Origin: CAUZJO01 sp963580245
GTDB taxonomy: Bacteria > Sumerlaeota > Sumerlaeia > MVZB01
DNA length: 64,000 bases
Assembly: GCA_963580245.1 (NCBI GenBank)
Contig: CAUZJO010000004.1
Span: 15,709-79,708, forward strand
Direction: 5' to 3'
A program made the translations under genes and the position numbers. Shown one piece after another: positions 56,338 through 63,769 of this stretch (positions are counted from its first letter, which is position 1; each line of letters starts with the position of its first letter). The notes beneath the pieces are model-generated. The model saw only the letters and a program-made list of their open reading frames with translations. It did not search any database and had not been told where the DNA came from.

Positions 56338-56742
56338 ATGGCCGAATCGAAAACCTAAAATCTTGATGCTGTTTCAGAAAACTTGCCTCCCCGTGACCTT
56401 GAGCCAACAGATCAAGCGGAATTTTAATGGTCAGATTTTAGCAACCGCGATTTTTCAAGATATGAGCAAGAGTTACTTAGAAAACACTTGGAAAAACAAC
56501 TCTCGATTGCCCAGGATGATCTGAACCGCGAAAAAGCAAGAGTACAAAACTTACAAGAAGACCGGGTACATCTGGAACGTTTGAAGGAAAGATATAGGGG
56601 GTTGCGTTCCACGAGCATTGTAGCTGGCATTGGCATGGCAATTGGCGGGGCGCTAATTCAGTATAATCCTTGGTTGGGTTGGGGTGTATTGGGGACAGAT
56701 GCAGTACTAGAATTTGAAATACTGTTCATATATAGAAAATAA
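56338..56742 (+). pseudogene. Coiled-coil membrane protein with two in-frame TAA
   Basis: In one frame from the ATG at 56338, TAA occurs at 56356-56358 and 56425-56427. Between and after them the frame stays coherent: NLDAVSENLPPRDLEPTDQA, then SDFSNRDFSRYEQELLRK, then the 84-residue open part from 56488 (coiled coil IAQDDLNREKARVQNLQEDR, two hydrophobic segments STSIVAGIGMAIGGALI and GVLGTDAVLEFEILFIY). Panacea antitoxins are often paired with a toxin gene; this membrane protein may be that partner. Alternatively translation starts at 56488 and only the C-terminal part is made. Confidence 0.55.
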
Positions 56743-56904
56743 TTGGTTGGGTATTTTTTATTCCGCCTTTGCCGAATGGTGCGAAAATCCAAGTTTGGGT
56801 GCCGCTCTAAAAGGCAAGGATGCGCCCCGCTTGGTCGAATCTGGGGGGGAGGATGATTGCCAAATCAAACATGAGGGGATTCAGCGTCGAATTGTGAAGC
56901 CGTG

Positions 56905-57240
56905 TTATTCGCCCTTGGAAGGCGCGCTCTTGCCCGCGTCGCTCTTGCCCGCGTCGCTCTTGCCCGCGTCGCTCTTAGCCGGGCCGTCGGCCTTCGACGA
57001 CCCTTTGTCCTTCGACTCGGCCTTTTTGGCAGAGGCGTCATTGTCGGCTTTCTTGTTCTTGTAATCGGTGATGTAGAAGCCCGATCCCTTGAAGATCAGT
57101 CCGGCCCCGGCGCCGATCAACCGCCGCACCCCTCCCTCGGCGCCGCATAGCTCGCAGCGTGTCAGAGGGTCCGCCGTCATCGACTGGAAAAACTCGAATT
57201 GGTCCCCGCAGTCCGAGCATTCGTAATCGTATGTTGGCAT
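56905..57240 (-). CDS. FmdB-type zinc-ribbon protein with repetitive tail
   Basis: The N-terminus MPTYDYECSDCGDQFEF with CELCG forms a CxxC...CxxC zinc ribbon, typical of the FmdB family of small putative regulators. GLIFKGSGFYITDYK is the conserved second half. The tail of about 45 residues consists of Lys, Ser, Ala, Asp and Gly with the unit AGKSD repeated, coded by a tandem 15-base repeat. Function unknown. Confidence 0.9.
   Translation of the reverse strand: MPTYDYECSDCGDQFEFFQSMTADPLTRCELCGAEGGVRRLIGAGAGLIFKGSGFYITDYKNKKADNDASAKKAESKDKGSSKADGPAKSDAGKSDAGKSDAGKSAPSKGE
56926..56970 (-). repeat. Tandem 15-base repeat in the FmdB tail
   Basis: Three perfect copies of GCTCTTGCCCGCGTC in a row (56926-56970), with a diverged fourth to 56985. 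On the coding strand they encode DAGKS units. Repeat number likely varies. Confidence 0.9.
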
Positions 57241-57495
57241 GGCATCTCGTCTCCGGTAACACTCTTGAGATTCGTCGCCGCGGAAAGCCAGTCGCGGCAG
57301 CTATTCACTATATATTCTCATCGTCCAAATCACAAAATCAAAAAGGGCCATGAAGGCCTTCGGACAGCCCGCGGCGGTCGAATCCCCGTCGGGAGACGCG
57401 GGGAAATCCCCAGGGCGCCATGTCCGGGCATGACGGGGCCTGGAGAACCGCGTCGTCCCCGCTCGCCCCCTCTCCCTGACGGGAAGGTCCTCCCC

Positions 57496-58572
57496 CTAGC
57501 CCAGGCGGTCGCCGCCCCAGACGCGCTTAGACCCCCGGCGAGTGACGAGGAGGTAAATGAAAAACGGCCCCCCCAGGATCGAGGTGACGATCCCCACGGG
57601 GAGGACCGTGGGCGAGAGCAGCGAGCGGGCAACCGTGTCGCACAGGACCAGGAACCCGCCGCCGGCCAATAGCGTGCACGGCAGGAGCAAGCGGTGATCG
57701 GGTCCGCTCAGCCGGCGTACCGTATGCGGGACGATCAGGCCCACGAACCCGATCAGGCCCGCCTCGGCCACGACCACCCCCACCGCCATCGACCCGAAAA
57801 AGAAGGCCAGGGCCTGCAAACGGGGCACATTGACGCCCCGGCCCAGGGCCATCTCCTCGCCCAGGGCCAGTTGATCGAGCTGGCGGGCCAGGCCCAGCAG
57901 CACCCCCAACCCAATGACCAGCAGCGGCAGAAGCGAGAGCAAGTCGCGATAGCCGATCACGTTGAGGCTTCCCATCAGCCAGCGGTCCATATCGACCACG
58001 ATGTGCGGCGACGCGAAATAACGCAGCGCCATGATCAGCGAGGAGAAGATCATCCCCAGCGTCACCCCCGCCAGCAGGAGTTCCATGGTGGAAATGCGTC
58101 CACTGGCGCGCGCCAGGCCGTAAATCATGAGGATCGCCAGCAACGACCCGGCCAGCGACAGGCATTGCACGTGAGTGATCGGCCCCCAACTGAAGGCCAC
58201 CGCCGGGAGGTAGCCGGGGAGGAAAAACCCCAGCGCGGCGCCGAACGAACCGCCGCTGGCCGTCCCCAGCGTAAAGGGCGTGGCCAGGGGATTACGCAGC
58301 AACGCCTGAAAGACCGCCCCGACCACCGCCAGCGCGGCGCCGGTCACAAACGCCAGCAAGATGCGCGGCAAGCGCAGTTCGAAGAAGATGAACACCTCCG
58401 AAGGCGCTTGAGTCTGCTCGGGACCGGCGCGCCACGTCCACCATGCCGCCAGCATGCGGGGCAGATGAATCGGCTCGGCGCCGATCATCGAGGAAAGGAC
58501 CATCGCGGCCAGCGCAAATAGCAAATAGATGCCGCACACCAGCGAGAATCGACGAAGGGTCAGCAGGGGCAT
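57496..58572 (-). CDS. FecCD-type ABC transporter permease
   Basis: About ten membrane helices; FELRLPRILLAFVTGAALAV and GLIGFVGLIVPHTVRRLSGP followed by DHR are signatures of the iron-siderophore/vitamin B12 permeases (FecCD/BtuC). It lies downstream of its ATPase (same strand, gap 99 bases). No substrate-binding protein gene is visible nearby, so the substrate (Fe-siderophore or cobalamin) is open. Confidence 0.92.
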   Translation of the reverse strand: MPLLTLRRFSLVCGIYLLFALAAMVLSSMIGAEPIHLPRMLAAWWTWRAGPEQTQAPSEVFIFFELRLPRILLAFVTGAALAVVGAVFQALLRNPLATPFTLGTASGGSFGAALGFFLPGYLPAVAFSWGPITHVQCLSLAGSLLAILMIYGLARASGRISTMELLLAGVTLGMIFSSLIMALRYFASPHIVVDMDRWLMGSLNVIGYRDLLSLLPLLVIGLGVLLGLARQLDQLALGEEMALGRGVNVPRLQALAFFFGSMAVGVVVAEAGLIGFVGLIVPHTVRRLSGPDHRLLLPCTLLAGGGFLVLCDTVARSLLSPTVLPVGIVTSILGGPFFIYLLVTRRGSKRVWGGDRLG

Positions 58573-58671
58573 CTTGATCCCCTGTCCGAGAAATCATGAG
58601 CGGAGCAATTCGAGGGAGGGATAGCGTTCATCTTGCGCGTGATTCGTTCCGTGAGGCTCGGCGCATGCGGA

Positions 58672-59517
58672 TCAATTGCCTTCTCGGTCGCCGGTCCGGC
58701 GTCCCATCAAGACGACCATCGGAGAGCCGGTGACGGGATTGCGGTCGACGATCAGTTCGGTCCGGTAGACGCGTTCCAGCGTCTCGGCCGTCATCACCGT
58801 TTCGGGCGCCCCCTCGGCGACGATCCGGCCCTCAAACAGCAGGATGAGCCGGTCGCAGAAGCTGGCGGCCAGGTTCAGGTCGTGCGTGATCACCAGCACG
58901 CCAAGCCCCCGGCGGGCCAGATCGCGGATATGGTCAAAAACGTCGACCTGGTGCTGCAAGTCGAGCATGGACGTCGGTTCATCGAGGAGCAGATAGGGGG
59001 CCTCCTGGGCCAGGACCGAGGCGAGCATGGCGCGTTGGCGCTCGCCGCCCGAAAGTTCGTCGATCGACCGCCGCGCGAAGGCAAGCGTCTGGGTCTGTTC
59101 CATCGAGCGGCGAATGACCTCCACGTCGCCCCGGCCGAGCAACCCCAGGCCGCGGGCGTGCGGGTAACGGCCCTGAGCCACCAGCTCCTCGACCGTGAGG
59201 ACGAACGAGGCGCGCACGTTTTGCGGCAGATACCCGATCCGGCGGGCGACCTGGATGCGGCTGAGTTGGGTCAGCGGCCGCTCGCCAAGCAGGACTCGGC
59301 CGCGCGTGGGCCGGATGGTCCCGGCCAACGCCCGCATCAGCGAGGTCTTGCCCGACCCGTTGGGCCCCACCAATCCCACCAATTCGCCCGGGCTTAGCGT
59401 CATTTCCACCTCGCTGAGGCACCACCAGCTCGGTTGATACTGATGCCACACAGCCGAGGTGCGTAATGGGCTCGGCTCGCCGCTCGGAGTCACTGGTGGT
59501 TGATCGGCGTGGGTCAT
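58672..59517 (-). CDS. ABC transporter ATP-binding protein (iron-siderophore/B12 type)
   Basis: Walker A GPNGSGKTS, Q-loop LPQN, signature ELSGGERQRAMLASVLAQE, Walker B LLLDEPTSMLDL and H-loop VITHDLN are all present. It pairs with the FecCD-type permease downstream. It is divergent from the thiamin operon; its 5' region shows no cobalamin box. Confidence 0.93.
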   Translation of the reverse strand: MTHADQPPVTPSGEPSPLRTSAVWHQYQPSWWCLSEVEMTLSPGELVGLVGPNGSGKTSLMRALAGTIRPTRGRVLLGERPLTQLSRIQVARRIGYLPQNVRASFVLTVEELVAQGRYPHARGLGLLGRGDVEVIRRSMEQTQTLAFARRSIDELSGGERQRAMLASVLAQEAPYLLLDEPTSMLDLQHQVDVFDHIRDLARRGLGVLVITHDLNLAASFCDRLILLFEGRIVAEGAPETVMTAETLERVYRTELIVDRNPVTGSPMVVLMGRRTGDREGN

Positions 59518-59672
59518 GGAGAAGGCAACGCTTTCCCTTGCGGTCGAAATCCCCGCGTGTTCGTTGTCGTGATCTTTTCAAAGTGGGTCCCGCCGGTCAA
59601 ATGCGTTGATTGACGATGCGATTGTCGCCTCCCGTCCATTGACGCCGGGGGTGGAGAGCCATTAGTATGGCT

Positions 59673-59804
59673 TCGGGGAGTTCCGCCGAGGGGCTGAGAA
59701 AGCGGTAGGCCGCTGACCCACTGAACCTGATCCGGATCATGCCGGCGTAGGGAGTCTCATGCGCGCCAACCCCATGAGCCCTCCCGCGCGGGGAGGGTTT
59801 CCTT
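59673..59804 (+). promoter_or_regulatory. TPP riboswitch (THI element) with expression platform
   Basis: Bases about 59675-59756 carry the conserved THI-box parts: GGGGAG, GGGGCTGAGA, CTGACCCACTGAACCTGATC and ATGCCGGCGTAGGGA. These are the pyrimidine- and pyrophosphate-sensing helices of the TPP aptamer. The downstream part (59756-59804) holds two mutually exclusive hairpins and the thiF ribosome site, so control is probably at translation. Confidence 0.95.
59779..59797 (+). promoter_or_regulatory. SD-sequestering hairpin of the riboswitch
   Basis: CCCTCCC (59779-59785), loop GCGC, GGGGAGGG (59790-59797). The 3' arm is the thiF Shine-Dalgarno, seven bases before GTG 59805. An alternative hairpin CTCATG (59756-59761) / CATGAG (59773-59778), extended by GGGAG (59750-59754) with CTCCC (59781-59785), would free the SD when TPP is absent. 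Confidence 0.7.
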
Positions 59805-60647
59805 GTGACGATCGCGGCAAGCGAGCAGATTTCGGTCCGGCTTAACGAGCGCGGCATCAGCGTAGCACGTGGTACGACGCTACGCGAGTTGCGCCGCGCC
59901 CACAAGCCCGATGCCGACGTGATCATCCGCAACGGCTTTCCCCATCGCGACGACGTCCCGCTCGAGGAAGGCGACGAGGTCGTTTTGATCCGCCGGGGCG
60001 AGGTCCCTTCGCCCGAAGAGATGGAATCGCTCATGACGGCGCGCCACGGGCCGGGCGTGCACGCCAAGGTCAAGGTGGCCCGGGTCGGGATCGCCGGCTG
60101 CGGGGGGCTGGGCAGTGCGTTGGCCGTGGCGCTGGCGCGCACGGGGGTCGGGGCGTTGCTGCTCGTTGATTTTGACGTTGTCGAGCCCAGCAACCTGAAC
60201 CGCCAGCAATATTTCGTCGACCAGATCGGGATGGAGAAAGTGCGGGCGATGGCCGCGAACCTGGCGCGGATCAACCCTTACGTCCGGGTCGAAACGCGCA
60301 ACGCGCGGCTGACGCGCGGGAACATCGCCGACATCTTCGTGGGATGCAACGCCGTCGCCGAATGCTTCGACGACCCCGCGGCCAAGCGCGACATGACGTT
60401 GGCGGTGCGCGAGGGCCTGCCGCGGACGCCGCTGGTGACGGTCTCGGGCATCGCCGGCCATGGCCCGGCGGGGCAAATCCGGGCGCGGCGCGTTTTTAAA
60501 AACGTATTCCTCGTCGGCGACAACGAGAACGCCGCCCAACCGGGCCGCGGGCTTCTCGCGCCGCGAGTGGTCGTCGCCGCCGGCCTGCAAGCCAACTTGA
60601 TCTTGCGCCTGCTGCTCGGCGAGATCGGCCAAGACGACAACGAATAG
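59805..60647 (+). CDS. thiF: ThiS adenylyltransferase ThiF with N-terminal ThiS-like domain
   Basis: Residues 1-65 are ThiS-like (SVRLNERGISVARGTTLREL, EGDEVVLIRRG) but lack the C-terminal Gly-Gly. The E1-like domain follows: nucleotide loop GIAGCGGLGSALAVAL, then VDFDVVEPSNLNRQQYF with the adenylating Arg/Asp. This domain order is common in clostridial-type ThiF. It activates the ThiS C-terminus for sulfur loading. GTG start 59805 lies seven bases after the riboswitch SD. Confidence 0.92.
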   Translation: MTIAASEQISVRLNERGISVARGTTLRELRRAHKPDADVIIRNGFPHRDDVPLEEGDEVVLIRRGEVPSPEEMESLMTARHGPGVHAKVKVARVGIAGCGGLGSALAVALARTGVGALLLVDFDVVEPSNLNRQQYFVDQIGMEKVRAMAANLARINPYVRVETRNARLTRGNIADIFVGCNAVAECFDDPAAKRDMTLAVREGLPRTPLVTVSGIAGHGPAGQIRARRVFKNVFLVGDNENAAQPGRGLLAPRVVVAAGLQANLILRLLLGEIGQDDNE

Positions 60648-60668
60648 AACGGAGGCGCGAACCGAACC

Positions 60669-60869
60669 ATGGAAATCAAACTCAACGGCGAGACGCGCGA
60701 GGTTGACGCCGAGACCACGATCGCGCGGCTGCTGGAACAATTAGGCATCCAACCGAATAACCTGGCGGTCGAACACAATGGAGAGTTCCTCGAAGAGGAC
60801 GCGTTGGAACACACCATGGTCAGGGCGGGTGACCGGTTGGAGGTCGTGCGGTTCGTCGGCGGGGGTTAA
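60669..60869 (+). CDS. thiS: Sulfur carrier protein ThiS
   Basis: 66 residues: IKLNGETREVDAETTIARLL and ending VVRFVGGG, with the required C-terminal Gly-Gly. It carries sulfur to the ThiG thiazole synthase. GGAGG (60652-60656) precedes the ATG; 21 bases after thiF, so it is in the riboswitch operon. Probably the active ThiS, as the ThiF fusion domain lacks Gly-Gly. Confidence 0.95.
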   Translation: MEIKLNGETREVDAETTIARLLEQLGIQPNNLAVEHNGEFLEEDALEHTMVRAGDRLEVVRFVGGG

Positions 60870-60880
60870 AGGGCTTTTTG

Positions 60881-61071
60881 AACAAAAGGTCGCGAAGATC
60901 GCAAAGAATAAGAATAGAATCTAGGAATTGAACGCGCTGAAAGTTCTTAGTTAGATGATGCTTCTGAACGCCGCTCTGGGCTTGCTTTTCAATTTTCGCG
61001 AAATCAGGCTGATGGACGAGCCATGAGAACCCAGAGACCATATGGCAAGCCATCTTTGCGCGCTTCTGTTT
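60881..61071. repeat. Inverted repeat around GxxExxY relic (element copy 1)
   Basis: Left arm AACAAAAGGTCGCGAAGATC (60881-60900, continuing to 60909) pairs imperfectly with CATCTTTGCGCGCTTCTGTT (61051-61070). The interior holds the GxxExxY gene remnant. Right-flank sequence is shared with copy 2. Confidence 0.6.
60955..61026 (+). pseudogene. GxxExxY gene 3' relic
   Basis: ATG...TGA encoding MMLLNAALGLLFNFREIRLM then DEP, closely matching the C-terminus of the intact copy (MKLLNAPLGLLFNLHEMTLK...). All of the upstream gene is gone. Bases after the stop (GAGCCATGAG and AACCCAGAG) also match the intact copy's flank, so this is a duplicate that was cut down. Confidence 0.75.
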
Positions 61072-61133
61072 ATATTGTGAACAGTTAAACGCACGAGAGA
61101 GATCTCAAATCAGGGGAAGGAGGGTGATAAACG

Positions 61134-61538
61134 ATGCATCGGGACTATGAGAGGGCAAACAGCTTGACGTCAAAAGTCATCGGGGCGGCGATCGAAGTGC
61201 ACCGGGAGAAAGGGCCGGGGTTGCTTGAATCGATCTATCAAAAGTGCATGATGCGCGAATTGAAGCTGCGAGGTATTCCGGCCGTCAGTCAGTTGGTGGT
61301 CCCCTTTGAATACAAGGGATATGTTTTCGAGGAGCCGCTTAGACTAGATGTGATGGTCGATCACTGCTTGATCCTGGAGCTCAAGGCGGTCCAAGAGGTC
61401 TTGCCCATTCACAAAGCCAAACTGATGAGTTATATGAAACTTCTGAACGCCCCCTTGGGCCTGCTCTTCAATCTCCATGAAATGACGCTCAAGGACGGGC
61501 TGTATCGAATGGTTTTGAGAGGGGCGGGCGAGCCATGA
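61134..61538 (+). CDS. GxxExxY-family protein (PD-(D/E)XK nuclease-like)
   Basis: 134 residues with IGAAIEVHREKGPGLLESIY (the GxxExxY motif is GPGLLESIY), LDVMVDHCLILELKAVQEV (acidic/Lys nuclease-like core) and LMSYMKLLNAPLGLLFN. The family is widespread in environmental genomes, often within hairpin-bounded units, and belongs to the PD-(D/E)XK superfamily; its function is unknown. Its place between thiS and thiG splits the thiamin operon. A nearly identical end of the gene remains upstream. Confidence 0.92.
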   Translation: MHRDYERANSLTSKVIGAAIEVHREKGPGLLESIYQKCMMRELKLRGIPAVSQLVVPFEYKGYVFEEPLRLDVMVDHCLILELKAVQEVLPIHKAKLMSYMKLLNAPLGLLFNLHEMTLKDGLYRMVLRGAGEP

Positions 61539-61568
61539 GGACACAGGACGCGCTCCCGTTTCTATTAT

Positions 61569-61801
61569 AAACAGAAGATCGCTAAGAGCGCGAAGATTGA
61601 TTATGATCAATATATTTGGATTAGGCGCAACCGTTTAGAACCATGAAGCTTTTGAAGACATTGCAGGAAAGGACCAATCTTTATGCAATGGCAATTCAAG
61701 AGCGGCTTCATCGTCTGATTCTGGATTAGTCAGAAGTAATAGGGAATCCCGCGCTATTGATGATGCAATAGGTCTTTGCGCCCTTCGCGAGCTTCTGTTC
61801 C
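61569..61801. repeat. Inverted repeat downstream of the GxxExxY gene (element copy 2)
   Basis: Left arm AACAGAAGATCGCTAAGAGC (61569-61588, continuing to 61597) and right arm 61771-61801 (TTTGCGCCCTTCGCGAGCTT, then CTGTT) are reverse complements with few mismatches. The 170-base interior shows no gene. Confidence 0.7.
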
Positions 61802-61809
61802 AATCATCA

Positions 61810-61818
61810 TGCTATACT
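61810..61818 (+). promoter_or_regulatory. Extended -10 promoter element before thiG
   Basis: TGCTATACT (61810-61818), 45 bases upstream of the thiG ATG and just outside the inverted repeat. If active, it would drive thiGH separately from the riboswitch. Confidence 0.5.
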
Positions 61819-61862
61819 CATGATGACGTGTTGACCATTCGGAAAGGCTGTAAACGACTTCG

Positions 61863-62645
61863 ATGGACCAACTCACAATAAACGCCGAACCCTTTCGTTC
61901 GCGACTGTTTGTCGGGACGGGAAAGTTCTCTTCGCCCAGCGTCATGGCCGAGGCCATCGAGGCTTCGGGAACCGAGATGGTGACCGTGGCACTCAGGCGG
62001 GTCGATGTGAATAATCCGCGCGACAGCACGCTCTCGGCGCTCGATTTCTCGAAATACCGCCTGCTGCCCAACACCTCGGGCGCGCGCGACGCCGCCGAGG
62101 CCGTGCGCCTGGCCAAGATGGCCAGGGTCGCCACGCGCACCAACTGGGTCAAGCTCGAGGTGACCCCCGATCCCAATTACCTGCTGCCCGACCCGGTCGA
62201 GACGCTCAAGGCGGCCGAGGAGTTGGTGGCGCAAGGATTCGTCGTGCTGCCCTATATCAATGCCGATCCGATTCTGGCCAAGCGGCTCGAAGAGGCTGGG
62301 TGCGCAACCGTCATGCCGCTGGCCGCACCGATCGGCTCGAACCGCGGGCTACGCACGCGTGATCAGATCGGCATCATCATCGAACAGGCGGGCATCCCGG
62401 TGGTCGTCGACGCGGGTCTGGGGATGCCGTCGCACGCCGCCGAGGCGATCGAGATCGGGGCCAACGCCGTGCTGGTCAATACCGCCATCGCGATCGCCGA
62501 GGACCCGGTCATGATGGCCTCGGCGTTCAAATTGGCGGTCGAGGCCGCCGAGAAGGCCCGCCAGGCGGGTCCCGGTGGCGAGAGTCGGCTGGCCCGCGCC
62601 TCCAGTCCGCTGACCGGTTTTCTCCATGAGGAAGGCGCCCCGTGA
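61863..62645 (+). CDS. thiG: Thiazole synthase ThiG
   Basis: ThiG builds thiazole phosphate from DXP, ThiS thiocarboxylate and dehydroglycine. FVGTGKFSSPSVMAEAIEAS, WVKLEVTPDPNYLLPDP and VVDAGLGMPSHAAEAIEIGA (phosphate site) are conserved; the Schiff-base Lys lies in TNWVKLEV. Length 260 is normal. Its stop overlaps the thiH GTG. Confidence 0.96.
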   Translation: MDQLTINAEPFRSRLFVGTGKFSSPSVMAEAIEASGTEMVTVALRRVDVNNPRDSTLSALDFSKYRLLPNTSGARDAAEAVRLAKMARVATRTNWVKLEVTPDPNYLLPDPVETLKAAEELVAQGFVVLPYINADPILAKRLEEAGCATVMPLAAPIGSNRGLRTRDQIGIIIEQAGIPVVVDAGLGMPSHAAEAIEIGANAVLVNTAIAIAEDPVMMASAFKLAVEAAEKARQAGPGGESRLARASSPLTGFLHEEGAP

Positions 62646-63769
62646 GCTTTTACCAGATGGTTCGCCAGGTCGATTTTGCCGAATTGCGCCGGCGACTGGA
62701 GCGTTGCGGGCCGCGTGACGTGGAGCGCGCGCTCGATGCCGACACGCCCGACGAGGCGGGTCTCATCGCCCTGCTCTCGGCGGCCGCCGTCCCCTATCTC
62801 GAAACGATGGCCCAACGCAGCGCGGCCCTGACCGAGCGACGATTCGGCAAGGTGATCCAGCTCTATGCGCCGCTTTATCTCTCCAACGAATGCGTCAACA
62901 AGTGTACCTATTGCGGATTCTCGCACGAACTGGACATCCCCCGGGTGACGCTGACGCCCGCCCAGGTGCTGGCCGAGTCCGAAATCCTATACCAGGAGGG
63001 GTTTCGTCACGTCCTGCTCGTCTCGGGCGAGGACCGGCGCCACGTCAACTTGCCCTACCTGATCGAGGTGGTCGGCGTGCTGCGCGAGCGGTTCGCGTCG
63101 GTCGCGATCGAAATCCAGCCGCTCCCGCGAGGGGATTACGTGCAACTGGTCGAAGCCGGGGTCGATGGCCTGGTCATGTACCAGGAGGCTTACGACCCCG
63201 AACGCTATCTGCAATATCACCTGGCCGGCCCCAAGCGCAATTATCCTCAACGCTTCGAGTACCTTGAGGGCGGAGGGGAGGCGGGCTTCCGGTCGCTGGG
63301 CATCGGCTCGCTACTCGGATTGGCCGATTGGCGCGGCGAAGCGGTGATGGTGGCGTTGCACGGGCGCTATCTGGCCCGCCGGTTCTGGCGCAGCCGGGTG
63401 GCGCTCAGTTTCCCGCGCATCCGCGGCAACGCCCACCAGTACTCGCCCGACTTCCAGGTAGGCGATCGCGATCTGGTCCAGATGCTCTGCGCGCTACGCC
63501 TGGCGTTGCCCGACGCCGAACTGGTCCTCTCCACGCGCGAGCCCGCCCGGCTGCGCGACCGCCTGATCGGCCTGGGCGTGACCCGCATGAGCGCCGGCAG
63601 CCGCACCAATCCCGGCGGCTACAGCTCCCCGACGGCCGGCGGAGAGCAGTTCGACATCGAAGACACCCGCCCCCCCGCCGAGGTCGCCGCCGTCATTGAG
63701 CGCCGCGGCTTCGAGCCGGTCTGGAAGGACTTCGACCGCGAATTCACCCCCGAACCGGCCCTGCACTAG
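62642..63769 (+). CDS. thiH: Radical SAM dehydroglycine synthase ThiH
   Basis: ThiH cleaves tyrosine to dehydroglycine with SAM. The 4Fe-4S motif CVNKCTYCGF (CxxxCxxC) lies at about residues 85-94. SAGSRTNPGGY and the C-terminal FDIEDTRPPAEVAAVIERRG match the family. The stop TAG at 63767-63769 coincides with the start of an IS630-type end; the 375-residue length is normal, so the product is probably intact. Confidence 0.94.
   Translation: MSFYQMVRQVDFAELRRRLERCGPRDVERALDADTPDEAGLIALLSAAAVPYLETMAQRSAALTERRFGKVIQLYAPLYLSNECVNKCTYCGFSHELDIPRVTLTPAQVLAESEILYQEGFRHVLLVSGEDRRHVNLPYLIEVVGVLRERFASVAIEIQPLPRGDYVQLVEAGVDGLVMYQEAYDPERYLQYHLAGPKRNYPQRFEYLEGGGEAGFRSLGIGSLLGLADWRGEAVMVALHGRYLARRFWRSRVALSFPRIRGNAHQYSPDFQVGDRDLVQMLCALRLALPDAELVLSTREPARLRDRLIGLGVTRMSAGSRTNPGGYSSPTAGGEQFDIEDTRPPAEVAAVIERRGFEPVWKDFDREFTPEPALH

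Noticed and set aside
59518..59672. Cobalamin riboswitch upstream of the ABC transporter
   Set aside because: No B12-box or typical helices were found on the minus strand.
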